NCBI RefSeq assembly: GCF_000292245.2 | Contig: NZ_ALPT02000084.1 | Span: 1 to 17,266, forward strand | DNA: 17,266 nt | From: Alkalihalobacillus alcalophilus ATCC 27647 = CGMCC 1.3604 | Lineage (GTDB): Bacteria; Bacillota; Bacilli; Bacillales; Bacillaceae_D | Direction of reading: 5' to 3' | Part shown: in pieces, positions 1 through 6,870 of the stretch | Numbering within the stretch: the stretch's first letter is position 1 | Layout of the letters: every line of letters starts with the position of its first letter | The notes under the pieces: model-generated | What the model saw: only the letters and a program-made list of their open reading frames with translations | The model's database searches: none | Told to the model about the DNA's origin: nothing | Made by a program: the position numbers and the translations under genes

Positions 1-255
1 GGCAAGGTTTTTCAGGGAGGATTGAAGGGCAATGCTGTCCACTTCTTTTAGCCATACGAATTCCTTTTTTAGTTGGGTTAATTCAGCCGAACAAGCATTG
101 TAAGTTAACCCTTTGCCTGTTTCTTGGTAGGTATCGTTCCATTGCCCTAAAAAGCGATTAAAGACAAAACGAGAACAGCCGATGGTTTTAGCAATGAAGA
201 TTTCCTGTTCTTTGCTTGGATAGAGACGGAATTTGTATGCTTTGTTGATGAGCAT
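1..255 (-). CDS. tnpB: IS200/IS605-family TnpB/OrfB transposase-type protein, N-terminal part (cut by window edge)
   Basis: The reading frame runs on the minus strand from an ATG at 255 to the left window edge without a stop (85 codons). It begins MLINKAYKFRLYPSKEQE and continues with a CSRFVFNRFL segment and a KEFVWLKEVDS segment. This is the characteristic N-terminal helix-turn-helix region of TnpB/OrfB proteins of IS605/IS1341-like elements. TnpB is an RNA-guided nuclease that accompanies the element; it is not itself the Y1 transposase. A ribosome-binding site (GAGGTG) lies 6 nt before the ATG, and a TATAAT box is at about 287-292. No tnpA is visible upstream, so this is probably an OrfB-only element. 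The RuvC-like nuclease domain and the omega-RNA would lie outside the window, so whether the gene is intact cannot be judged. In B. subtilis the gene after tal is murAB, so the element may sit in a syntenic break. Confidence 0.85.
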   Translation of the reverse strand, partial: MLINKAYKFRLYPSKEQEIFIAKTIGCSRFVFNRFLGQWNDTYQETGKGLTYNACSAELTQLKKEFVWLKEVDSIALQSSLKNLA

Positions 256-599
256 TGTTTTCACCTCAGATAGGAATGTATGTTCTTATTATACCCTAAC
301 AAGAATCTCTTTGGCTACCGCCAACCGCCATTCATCTCCCCCTTATCGTTGGGCTTCTCCCTTCACACGATTGAAGAGGGAGTCTTCTGTCGGGAAATGA
401 TAAATGTTACCTGTTTTTGTATCGGAGGAGGGTCGAGGTTTCGTCTCTCCTCTTTCAGACAGAAGAAAAACGCTCGCATATGCCGTTTCTCAGCTTCGTT
501 CATCTGCTCATGAACTAGTGTTCTTTCGCATTTCTTCTCCGCTTTGTGCCTACTCTGACAAGCGTTTTTTCTTAAGTTATGTGATTTATATATAGAAAA
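256..599. other. Gene-free stretch, probable left-end region of the IS605-type element
   Basis: No convincing gene is seen here. The notable structure is a bulged hairpin at 357-382 (CTCCC TTCA, 6-nt loop, TGAA, 2-nt bulge, GGGAG). Small bulged hairpins of this kind are typical of the subterminal regions recognised by Y1 transposases of the IS200/IS605 family. The stretch from about 300 to 400 is more GC-rich than its surroundings. The exact element boundary cannot be set without a second copy. Short open frames here lack ribosome-binding sites and recognisable protein character. Confidence 0.4.
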
Positions 600-631
600 G
601 TCGACAAAGTTAGAGTATACGCTTTGTCGAC
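590..631 (-). terminator. Rho-independent terminator after tal
   Basis: A perfect 10-bp inverted repeat (GTCGACAAAG / CTTTGTCGAC, 12-nt loop, 600-609 and 622-631) is followed on the minus strand by TTTTCTATATAT. It lies about 70 nt beyond the tal stop codon. Confidence 0.75.
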
Positions 632-701
632 CACCTCATTAAAAATGCTTGAATTGGATTCGGGTTGCTTAAAAAATATGACTTTTAGAGGTGTTATTCT
701 C

Positions 702-1340
702 TTATTTATTCCAATCCGCTAAAAACTTCTCAATCCCTTGATCCGTCAACGGATGTTTCGTTAATTGCTTAATAACGTTAAATGGAATAGTTGCAATATG
801 AGCACCTTTAATAGCTGCTTCTGTCACATGAACAGGGTGTCTAACAGAGGCAGCAATGATTTCTGTGTCAATTCCGTGCACATTAAAAATGCTAGAGATT
901 TGCTCAATTAAAGTAAGGCCATCTGCCCCAATATCATCTAAACGCCCTAAAAATGGTGACACATAAGTAGCTCCAGCTCTAGCAGCGATTAAAGCTTGAA
1001 CCGCAGAGAATACAAGCGTTACATTTGTTTTAATACCTAATTCAGAAAAAGCATGAACCGCTTTAAGTCCTTCAACAGTCATTGGAACTTTAACAGTCAC
1101 ATTAGGAGCGATCGCAGCAAGTTCTTTTCCTTCCTCGATCATTCCTTCTGCATCTAGTGCAATCACTTCGGCACTAACAGAACCCGGGACAAGTGATGCG
1201 ATTTCACGAATTCGATCATGAAAATCAACACCTTCTTCTTTTGCTACTAATGAAGGGTTTGTTGTAACACCTGCTAAAATACCTAATGCATTTGCTTCTT
1301 TAATTTCTTCTAAATTCGCCGTATCAATAAAAAATTTCAC
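702..1340 (-). CDS. tal: Transaldolase (short, fructose-6-phosphate aldolase/TalC-type)
   Basis: A 212-residue protein of the compact transaldolase subfamily, a cytosolic TIM-barrel enzyme of the pentose phosphate pathway that transfers a dihydroxyacetone unit between sugar phosphates. Visible hallmarks are the N-terminal MKFFIDTANLEEI with Asp6, the GVTTNPSL motif at 24-31, the Schiff-base lysine in TVKVPMT (Lys84) and the C-terminal ATIPFNVIKQLTKHPLTD segment. Length matches B. subtilis YwjH/Tal. The start codon is GTG (1338-1340) with AGAGGTG about 8 nt upstream. It is the last gene of the spo0F-fbaA-tal block and has its own terminator; a terminator-like hairpin also separates it from fbaA. 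Sequence alone does not separate true transaldolase from fructose-6-phosphate aldolase activity; transaldolase is usual in Bacillus. Confidence 0.95.
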   Translation of the reverse strand: MKFFIDTANLEEIKEANALGILAGVTTNPSLVAKEEGVDFHDRIREIASLVPGSVSAEVIALDAEGMIEEGKELAAIAPNVTVKVPMTVEGLKAVHAFSELGIKTNVTLVFSAVQALIAARAGATYVSPFLGRLDDIGADGLTLIEQISSIFNVHGIDTEIIAASVRHPVHVTEAAIKGAHIATIPFNVIKQLTKHPLTDQGIEKFLADWNK

Positions 1341-1443
1341 TTCTCTTCACCTCTACCCATTTTATTTAAGCGTTTTCTTTCAGTCTCTCTTTTTATAGAA
1401 AAACCAACAACTTTATCGTACTGTCTATTTACATTAAAAGATT

Positions 1444-1492
1444 AAAAAAAGGAAGGAAAAAAGCTCACCTATACAAGTGCCCTTTTCCCTTC
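1444..1492 (-). terminator. Rho-independent terminator after fbaA
   Basis: A 12-bp stem with two G-U pairs (arms 1452-1463 and 1481-1492) is followed on the minus strand by a run of seven T. It starts 17 nt after the fbaA stop, so tal may be transcribed partly by readthrough or from its own promoter. Confidence 0.65.
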
Positions 1493-1508
1493 TCCACTTC
1501 CTAAATAT

Positions 1509-2372
1509 TTACGCACGATTAGAAGAACCGAATTCTTTCATTTTACCTTTAACCGTTTCTTTAATCGCTTCACGTGCTGGTCCTAAATATTTACGTGGAT
1601 CATATACATCTGTATCTGCAGCTAGAACTTCACGGACTGCTTTAGCTGAAGAAATTTGACTTTCTGTGTTCACGTTAATTTTTGCATGACCAAACTCAAT
1701 GGCTTTTTTGATATCAGCCGTAGGGATACCTGTACCACCGTGTAATACTAGTGGAATACCTACTAAAGAATCAATCTCTTTCATATGGTCAAAGCCTAGA
1801 TTTGGCTCACCTTTATAAGGACCATGTACAGAACCTAGAGCTGGAGCAAAACAGTCTACTCCTGTTGCTGCTACTAATTCTTTACACTCTGCAGGAATCG
1901 CATAAGCTGCTTCTGCATCATCTACAATTAAGTCATCCTCTTGTCCGCCGATACGTCCAAGTTCTGCTTCTACAGAAACACCAACAGCGTGAGCAATTTC
2001 AACTACGCGTTTTGTAATAGCGATATTTTCTGCTAATGGATGATGAGAACCGTCAATCATGACAGATGTGAATCCAGCGTGAATCGCTTGAACACATTTC
2101 TCTAAGCTTGAACCATGGTCAAGGTGAATCGCTACTGGAACTGTAACATTGTACTCGTCCATTAACGCTTTAACCATACTTACAACTGTTTTAAATCCAC
2201 CCATATAACGTGCAGCACCTTCAGAAACACCAAGGATAACTGGTGACTTTTCTTCCTCTGCTGCTTGTAAAATCGCTTGTGTAAATTCTAGGTTGTTCAG
2301 GTTAAACTGACCTACCGCATAACCTTCCGCCTTTGCTTTGTTTAGCATTTCTGTCATTGAAACTAAAGGCAT
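1509..2372 (-). CDS. fbaA: Class II fructose-1,6-bisphosphate aldolase
   Basis: A 287-residue cytosolic enzyme that reversibly cleaves fructose 1,6-bisphosphate to glyceraldehyde 3-phosphate and dihydroxyacetone phosphate in glycolysis and gluconeogenesis. Zinc-dependent class II features are present: AIHLDHGSS with the catalytic Asp85 and zinc ligand His86, the VMIDGSHH motif at 104-111, SVHGPYKGEP with His183, and LVLHGGTGIP with His211. The KINVNTE segment of the phosphate-binding region is at 231-237. The start is an ATG with AAGGAGG about 8 nt upstream. B. subtilis FbaA is 285 aa, so this is full length. It follows spo0F by about 290 nt and has its own candidate promoter there. Confidence 0.97.
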   Translation of the reverse strand: MPLVSMTEMLNKAKAEGYAVGQFNLNNLEFTQAILQAAEEEKSPVILGVSEGAARYMGGFKTVVSMVKALMDEYNVTVPVAIHLDHGSSLEKCVQAIHAGFTSVMIDGSHHPLAENIAITKRVVEIAHAVGVSVEAELGRIGGQEDDLIVDDAEAAYAIPAECKELVAATGVDCFAPALGSVHGPYKGEPNLGFDHMKEIDSLVGIPLVLHGGTGIPTADIKKAIEFGHAKINVNTESQISSAKAVREVLAADTDVYDPRKYLGPAREAIKETVKGKMKEFGSSNRA

Positions 2373-2547
2373 CTTAATTCCTCCTTCAAATTGTGCATTT
2401 CTAATATGCTCGTCCTACCGTGCAATCGAGTTTGCCTTATTTAACAAGTTACCCGAATCCAAGGGCAAATATCCATGCAAACGAATATATGTACATCAAG
2501 CCTTTTAAATAAGGTTTACATTTCTTCTGGTAAGATTGAACGTGTTC

Positions 2548-2576
2548 ATTATAGCATATATCTATCCATAAAAAAC
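2548..2576 (-). promoter_or_regulatory. Candidate sigma-A promoter of fbaA (extended -10)
   Basis: On the minus strand a perfect TATAAT (2548-2553) is preceded by TGC, giving an extended -10. The -35 region is only a T-rich GTTTTT at 17-bp spacing. It lies about 175 nt before the fbaA ATG. Confidence 0.45.
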
Positions 2577-2661
2577 GGCAATACACTTGATAATTCAACA
2601 CTTTTTTCATTTTTCAAAAGAAAGCGTTTACTACTTTTCATTTTCCGTTCTCATCATTTTT

Positions 2662-3030
2662 CTACTTTAAAAGTGTATTTTTAATAACATTCCGGACGTC
2701 ATCAATATCAAATGGCTTTGAAAAATGGGCAACGGCCCCTGCGTCCAAAGCTTGATTAATAAGATTTAATTCACCATAAGCCGTCATCATAATAACTTCA
2801 ATATGGGCATGTGTTTCTTTTATTCGTTTTAAAATCTCAATTCCATCCATCCCCGGAATTTTCATATCTAATAAAACAAGGTCAGGGTTTTCGTCATTCA
2901 CATATTTTAAAGCTTGCACCCCATTAGGAGCTTGAAACACATGATAACCATCTTTTTTTAATATTTCACTTAATAAGACACGGATTCCATACTGATCATC
3001 AACAATTAAGATCTTTTTTTCAGCACTCAT
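2662..3030 (-). CDS. spo0F: Sporulation phosphorelay response regulator Spo0F
   Basis: A 122-residue single-domain receiver without an output domain. It takes phosphate from the sporulation histidine kinases and passes it through Spo0B to Spo0A. Visible receiver residues are Asp11 and Asp12 (acid pocket), Asp55 in LVLLDMKIPGMDG (phosphorylation site), Thr83 in MMTAYGE and Lys105 in HFSKPFD. The AVAHFSKPFD segment, with a His just before the lysine loop, is typical of Spo0F. The start is an ATG with a GAGG site about 8 nt upstream. The genomic position next to fbaA and divergent from a ywjG-like gene is the same as in B. subtilis and supports the assignment over a generic CheY-like regulator. 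Confidence 0.95.
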   Translation of the reverse strand: MSAEKKILIVDDQYGIRVLLSEILKKDGYHVFQAPNGVQALKYVNDENPDLVLLDMKIPGMDGIEILKRIKETHAHIEVIMMTAYGELNLINQALDAGAVAHFSKPFDIDDVRNVIKNTLLK

Positions 3031-3111
3031 TTTCGATCCTCACTTTCTTCTTTCTAAATTTAAAAAGTTTTTTACTTTCCTCACAAAATTATTTTTTCCA
3101 GACTCCCTTAT

Positions 3112-3138
3112 ATTCGATCCGAAAATGAAGAATCCTCC
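3112..3138 (-). promoter_or_regulatory. Candidate sigma-H promoter of spo0F
   Basis: The minus strand reads GGAGGATTC, 11 nt, then ATCGAAT. This fits the sigma-H consensus RnAGGAwWW-N11/12-RnnGAAT. B. subtilis spo0F is known to have a sigma-H promoter. It lies about 80 nt upstream of the spo0F ATG. Confidence 0.65.
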
Positions 3139-3221
3139 TTCTACTTAAACAAAGGTAATAAAAGTTTTTAATCCTTTAACAATAAAAATGTAACATATTG
3201 AAACAACTAATTAAGAAGATT

Positions 3222-3251
3222 TTTTCATTTTTATTGAATTTAAGCTATAAT
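3222..3251 (+). promoter_or_regulatory. Candidate sigma-A promoter of the ywjG-like gene
   Basis: A perfect TATAAT (3246-3251) stands 44 nt before the start codon, with a weak TTTTCA -35 at 18-bp spacing. Confidence 0.4.
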
Positions 3252-3294
3252 TCAATAGCAAAATCATTCAAATATAGAAAGTGAGTGACGATAG

Positions 3295-3840
3295 ATGATT
3301 CAAATTTTTACAACACAAATTCAAGGATTAATGAAGCAAATAAAAGATAAACAAGAAGAAGCTATTGAGGATGGCGCTCGCTTATTAGCACAAGCACGAG
3401 TTGGGAGCAGCTCCATTTATGTCCACGGAACAAAAGAGATGGGTGTCATTGAACAAGAAGCATTATCTGGTGAAGACCATTTAATACATATTAAACCATT
3501 GCTTTGTGAGGAAAAAGTCGTTTCACTTGATGTTAATGACCGCGTCCTCTTAGCAAGCCGTTATACAACTGATCCCGACGCCATTAAAATCGCCAAAGAT
3601 TTAAAAGAAAAAGGCATTCCCTTTGTAGCAATAAGCACACTAAAAGAAGTAGAAGCAACTAGTGAAGGACTTGACACATTAGCTGATGTTTTTATTCATT
3701 TAAATGTAAAAAAACCTGTTGTTCCTTTAGATGACGGCACACGTACAGGTTATCCAGCCTCCCTCATCGCTTTATATACTTACTTTTGTTTGGCACTAAC
3801 GTTAAAAGAGATTTTGAGTGAAGTAGAAGATGAACTTTAA
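3295..3840 (+). CDS. ywjG: DUF2529 family protein (YwjG-like)
   Basis: A 181-residue predicted cytosolic protein matching the DUF2529 family, whose members in Bacillus sit between spo0F and pyrG exactly as here. The fold is thought to resemble SIS (phosphosugar isomerase/binding) domains; the segments GSSSIYVHGTKEMG (about 38-51) and DRVLLASRYTTD followed by a KEKGIPFVAIST strand (about 82-116) have that look. No catalytic assignment can be made. The start ATG follows a modest site (GTGAGTGA). The gene is divergent from spo0F and convergent with pyrG. The conserved neighbourhood is the main support; the biochemical role is unknown. Confidence 0.85.
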   Translation: MIQIFTTQIQGLMKQIKDKQEEAIEDGARLLAQARVGSSSIYVHGTKEMGVIEQEALSGEDHLIHIKPLLCEEKVVSLDVNDRVLLASRYTTDPDAIKIAKDLKEKGIPFVAISTLKEVEATSEGLDTLADVFIHLNVKKPVVPLDDGTRTGYPASLIALYTYFCLALTLKEILSEVEDEL

Positions 3841-3854
3841 AGTGAATGAAAAAT

Positions 3855-4250
3855 GGGGCTTATATTTGATGGCTTTTGGCTTCATTGGGGGCCTTTGATT
3901 CCCTTTCCGGCTTTGATTCAACGGCTTCGGGATTCATTGGGGGCCTTTGATTCCCTTTCCGGCTTTTATTCAATGGCTTCGGGATTCATTGGGGGCCTTT
4001 GATTCCCTTTCCGGCTTTTATTTGATAGCTTTGGGATTCATTGCCCCCTTTGATTCCCTTTCTGGCTTTGATTCAATGGCTTTCGGCTTCATTGCGGGCC
4101 TTTGATTCCCTTTCCGGCTTTTAGCAACCGACTTTCGCACTCATTGCCCCCCCCCTTTGATTCCCTTTCCGGCTTTTAGCAACCGGCTTTCGCACTCATT
4201 GCCCCCTTTTGATTCCCTTTTGCACTTTTAGCAACCGGCTTTCGGCTTCA
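3855..4250. repeat. Tandem repeat array A, about 52-bp unit, about 7.5 copies
   Basis: The core CCTTTGATTCCCTTTCCGGC recurs with its first base at 3892, 3944, 3996, 4047, 4099, 4154 and 4205, so the period is 51-55 bp and mostly 52. Between cores are TTGATTCAATGGCTT-like and GGGATTCATTGGGGG-like segments. Each early unit can form an imperfect hairpin: GGGATTCA, 11 nt, TGATTCCC with one mismatch, plus inner GG/CC pairs. The last three units replace part of the unit with TTTAGCAACCGGCTTTCG. A 52-bp period cannot keep a reading frame, so the array is noncoding. It fills the gap between the convergent ywjG-like gene and pyrG. Array B belongs to the same family. Confidence 0.95.
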
Positions 4251-4261
4251 ATATACCCAAA

Positions 4262-4307
4262 ACAAAAAGTTCCTTCCTTCCACTTAATAAGCAGAAAGAA
4301 GGAACTT
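4262..4307 (-). terminator. Rho-independent terminator after pyrG
   Basis: Perfect 10-bp arms AAGTTCCTTC (4267-4276) and GAAGGAACTT (4298-4307) are followed on the minus strand by TTTTTGTTTT. It begins 5 nt after the pyrG stop. Confidence 0.85.
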
Positions 4308-4311
4308 ATTA

Positions 4312-5910
4312 TTATTTATTGATCGATGCACCGATGAAATCACGGAAGAGTGGTTGTGGGCGTGTTGGTCTTGAGACGAACTCTGGATGGAATTGTGAAG
4401 CGATAAAATAAGGGTGATCACTTACTTCTACAATTTCCACTAATCTTCCATCAGGGCTTGTCCCTGAGAAAATAAAGCCGGCTTTCTCCATTTGTTCACG
4501 ATACTCATTGTTAAATTCATAACGATGGCGGTGACGCTCATAAACAACTTGCTCGTCATATGCTTTATTAGCAACAGAACCATCTACTAATTTACATGGG
4601 TATAAACCAAGACGAAGCGTACCTCCCATATCTTCCACATCTTTTTGTTCTGGTAATAAGTCGATGATTGGGTATGGTGTTTCTGGGTTTAATTCAGCCG
4701 AGTTGGCTCCTTTTAATCCAAGTACATTACGGGCAAATTCAACGGATGCTAATTGCATTCCTAGACAAATTCCTAAGAAAGGAACCTTTTGTTCACGAGC
4801 ATAACGAATCGCTGAAATTTTCCCCTCAATACCTCGATCTCCAAATCCACCAGGTACAAGAATTCCATCTGCTTCTTTTAATAAATCAGCTACATTTTCA
4901 TCTGTAACTTGTTCGGCATCGACCCAATCAATTTCAATATCTGCATCAAAGGCATATCCAGCATGACGAAGTGCTTCTGCTACAGAAAGATACGCATCTT
5001 GTAAAGCAACATATTTACCAACAAGAGCAATACGAACTTTTTTAGATAAGTTCTGCACCTTCTCAACAAGGCCCGTCCATTCTGTCATATCTGCTTCTTG
5101 ACAGTTAAGTTTTAAGTGATTACATACGATGTCATCTAAGTGCTGTGCTTGAAGATCAAGGGGCACTTGATAAAGGGTATCGGCATCTCTCGCCTCAATA
5201 ACTGCATTTTTGTCGATGTCACAGAATAACGCAATTTTTTCCTTCATATCTTGTGGAACTGGTTTTTCAGTACGAACGACAATGACATTCGGTTGAATAC
5301 CTAAGCTTCTTAATTCCTTCACACTATGTTGTGTAGGTTTTGATTTCATTTCGCCAGCCGCTTTTAAGTAAGGGATTAATGTACAATGCACATACATCAC
5401 ATTATCGGCCCCAACATCACTTTTAATTTGGCGAATCGCTTCTAAGAAAGGTAAACTTTCAATATCTCCAACGGTTCCACCAATCTCTGTAATTACTACA
5501 TCTGCACTTGTTTCGCGACCAGCACGGTAAACACGTTCTTTAATTTCATTCGTTACGTGCGGAATAACTTGAACCGTTCCACCAAGATAATCTCCGCGAC
5601 GCTCCTTTTTTAAAACTGTTGAATAAATTCTACCTGTTGTCACATTACTGTTTTGGCTTAAATTAATATCAATAAAACGCTCATAGTGGCCTAAATCTAA
5701 ATCTGTTTCCGCTCCATCATCTGTTACAAACACTTCACCATGCTGATATGGGCTCATTGTCCCTGGATCGACATTAATATACGGATCAAATTTTTGAATC
5801 GTTACTTTCACACCACGATTTTTTAATAAACGTCCTAAAGATGCAGCTGTAATTCCTTTACCTAATGAAGATACAACCCCACCCGTTACAAATATATACT
5901 TAGCTGTCAT
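4312..5910 (-). CDS. pyrG: CTP synthase (glutamine-hydrolysing)
   Basis: A 532-residue cytosolic enzyme that aminates UTP to CTP using ATP and glutamine, the last step of de novo pyrimidine nucleotide synthesis. The N-terminal synthetase domain (about 1-267) opens with YIFVTGGVVSSLGKG, the P-loop-like ATP site, and includes KFDPYINVDPGTM and TEIGGTVGDIES. The C-terminal class I glutamine amidotransferase domain (about 292-532) has the oxyanion LVPGGFGDRG, the nucleophile Cys382 in GICLGMQ, and His508/Glu510 in QFHPE. Length matches the family (B. subtilis 535 aa). The start is an ATG preceded by AAGGAG. A 216-nt leader with an internal terminator lies between its promoter and the ATG, indicating transcription attenuation. 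Confidence 0.98.
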   Translation of the reverse strand: MTAKYIFVTGGVVSSLGKGITAASLGRLLKNRGVKVTIQKFDPYINVDPGTMSPYQHGEVFVTDDGAETDLDLGHYERFIDINLSQNSNVTTGRIYSTVLKKERRGDYLGGTVQVIPHVTNEIKERVYRAGRETSADVVITEIGGTVGDIESLPFLEAIRQIKSDVGADNVMYVHCTLIPYLKAAGEMKSKPTQHSVKELRSLGIQPNVIVVRTEKPVPQDMKEKIALFCDIDKNAVIEARDADTLYQVPLDLQAQHLDDIVCNHLKLNCQEADMTEWTGLVEKVQNLSKKVRIALVGKYVALQDAYLSVAEALRHAGYAFDADIEIDWVDAEQVTDENVADLLKEADGILVPGGFGDRGIEGKISAIRYAREQKVPFLGICLGMQLASVEFARNVLGLKGANSAELNPETPYPIIDLLPEQKDVEDMGGTLRLGLYPCKLVDGSVANKAYDEQVVYERHRHRYEFNNEYREQMEKAGFIFSGTSPDGRLVEIVEVSDHPYFIASQFHPEFVSRPTRPQPLFRDFIGASINK

Positions 5911-6033
5911 ACGATCGACTCCTTCTTACTTAAAATAAAAGACTGTTTTTCACTACTTTTCCCAATATCGATGAGGGATTTACGAAATCAATAAAAAATA
6001 ACCTTTACCTACTCATTTTTTCCATATATGTGA

Positions 6034-6088
6034 AAATAAAAAAACAAAAGTGACACGTATCCCATAAATTGGGGGCGCACACTTTTGT
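6034..6088 (-). terminator. Leader terminator/attenuator upstream of pyrG
   Basis: Perfect 9-bp outer arms (6080-6088 and 6044-6052: ACAAAAGTG / CACTTTTGT) and further inner pairing are followed on the minus strand by TTTTTTTATTTT. The terminator lies about 40 nt after the predicted transcription start and about 135 nt before the pyrG ATG. The upstream arm contains a C5 tract (6071-6075 on the plus strand as GGGGG). In B. subtilis, CTP limitation causes G addition at the 5' end of the pyrG transcript, and that poly-G tract pairs with a pyrimidine tract in the terminator stem. This arrangement fits that mechanism. Confidence 0.8.
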
Positions 6089-6122
6089 TTATATATCTAA
6101 AACAATTATTACTTTTTCTAAA

Positions 6123-6162
6123 GCCCAAAAATGATTCTACCTAGAACCGAAAAAGAAGTCAA
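6123..6162 (-). promoter_or_regulatory. Sigma-A promoter of pyrG with GGGC start
   Basis: The minus strand shows TTGACT (6157-6162), a 17-bp spacer, TAGAAT (6134-6139), then 7 nt and GGGC (6126-6123) at the expected start point. The GGGC initiation sequence is what B. subtilis pyrG uses for CTP-sensitive reiterative transcription. The promoter begins about 18 nt after the rpoE stop. Confidence 0.8.
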
Positions 6163-6180
6163 GTGAATCGGAGGATAAAA

Positions 6181-6699
6181 TTATTCCTCTTCTTCCGTTT
6201 CTTCTTCATCGTCGCCTTCAGCAAAGTCATCTAAATCTGTATCTTGATCTTTAAAAACCTCTTCTTCTTCCTCTTCCTCATCTTCATCTTCTTCTTGAGA
6301 AAGCTCATCCAACTCATCTTCTAAGTCTTCAAACTCATCTTCTTCAAAATCCTCATCAAGAAGATCGTCCTCTTCATCTAGAGCTAATGCTTTTGCCTTC
6401 TTCTTCGGTTTAGCAACAGAAGAAGTAATTTCCTCTTCCACTTGCTCAAGAGGATACCAGCTTCTTAAACCCCAACGGTTATCACCAAGTGTTAAGAAAC
6501 GACCATCAATATTTAGGTCTGTATATAAGAAGCTCATACGTTCCTTGACTTCTGTTTTTGACATTCCTTTTAAAGTCGCTACTTCATTGATCAACTCATA
6601 ATATTCATAAGCTTCATTTTTCTCTTGCATTAATAAATAAGCTAACTCGACCATTGCGCACTCTGCAAGCTCTTCTTTTCTCATATCCGCGATTTTCAA
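6181..6699 (-). CDS. rpoE: DNA-directed RNA polymerase delta subunit
   Basis: A 172-residue protein that binds RNA polymerase, displaces RNA and promotes recycling and specificity in Gram-positive bacteria. The N-terminal globular HARE-HTH domain (about 1-85) ends with YTDLNIDGRFLTLGDN and WGLRSWYPLEQ, which are family hallmarks. It is followed by a basic patch KPKKKAK (about 97-103) and a long, almost purely Asp/Glu disordered tail, as expected for delta. I chose the TTG at 6697-6699. It has AAAGGAAGTG 6 nt upstream and gives the same N-terminal length as B. subtilis RpoE. The frame stays open to another TTG at 6726, but that start has no good ribosome-binding site; an ATG at 6682-6684 is a further alternative. 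pyrG follows with its own promoter, as in Bacillus. Confidence 0.95.
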   Translation of the reverse strand: MKIADMRKEELAECAMVELAYLLMQEKNEAYEYYELINEVATLKGMSKTEVKERMSFLYTDLNIDGRFLTLGDNRWGLRSWYPLEQVEEEITSSVAKPKKKAKALALDEEDDLLDEDFEEDEFEDLEDELDELSQEEDEDEEEEEEEVFKDQDTDLDDFAEGDDEEETEEEE

Positions 6700-6764
6700 T
6701 AAAGACACTTCCTTTCCTACCTTCAATCTATCAGCAATCCTGAATATCCAAAATCATACTTCCC

Positions 6765-6770
6765 ATTATA
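6765..6770 (-). promoter_or_regulatory. Possible -10 box of the rpoE promoter
   Basis: A perfect TATAAT on the minus strand lies 65 nt before the proposed rpoE start. No good -35 hexamer stands at 16-18 bp, so the call is weak. Confidence 0.3.
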
Positions 6771-6870
6771 AACATATTTCCACGAATTATGCTAGATTGA
6801 CGAGGAAAAAACTAGAGCAAATTAAGCAAAGGCTCAAAATGCTCGATTCTCCCCGTGTGTGGCGAGTTTT

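Noticed and set aside
280..595. Open frames on both strands between the TnpB gene and tal, including a 44-codon minus-strand frame
   Set aside because: None has a ribosome-binding site or recognisable protein features, and they overlap the hairpins of the IS end region.
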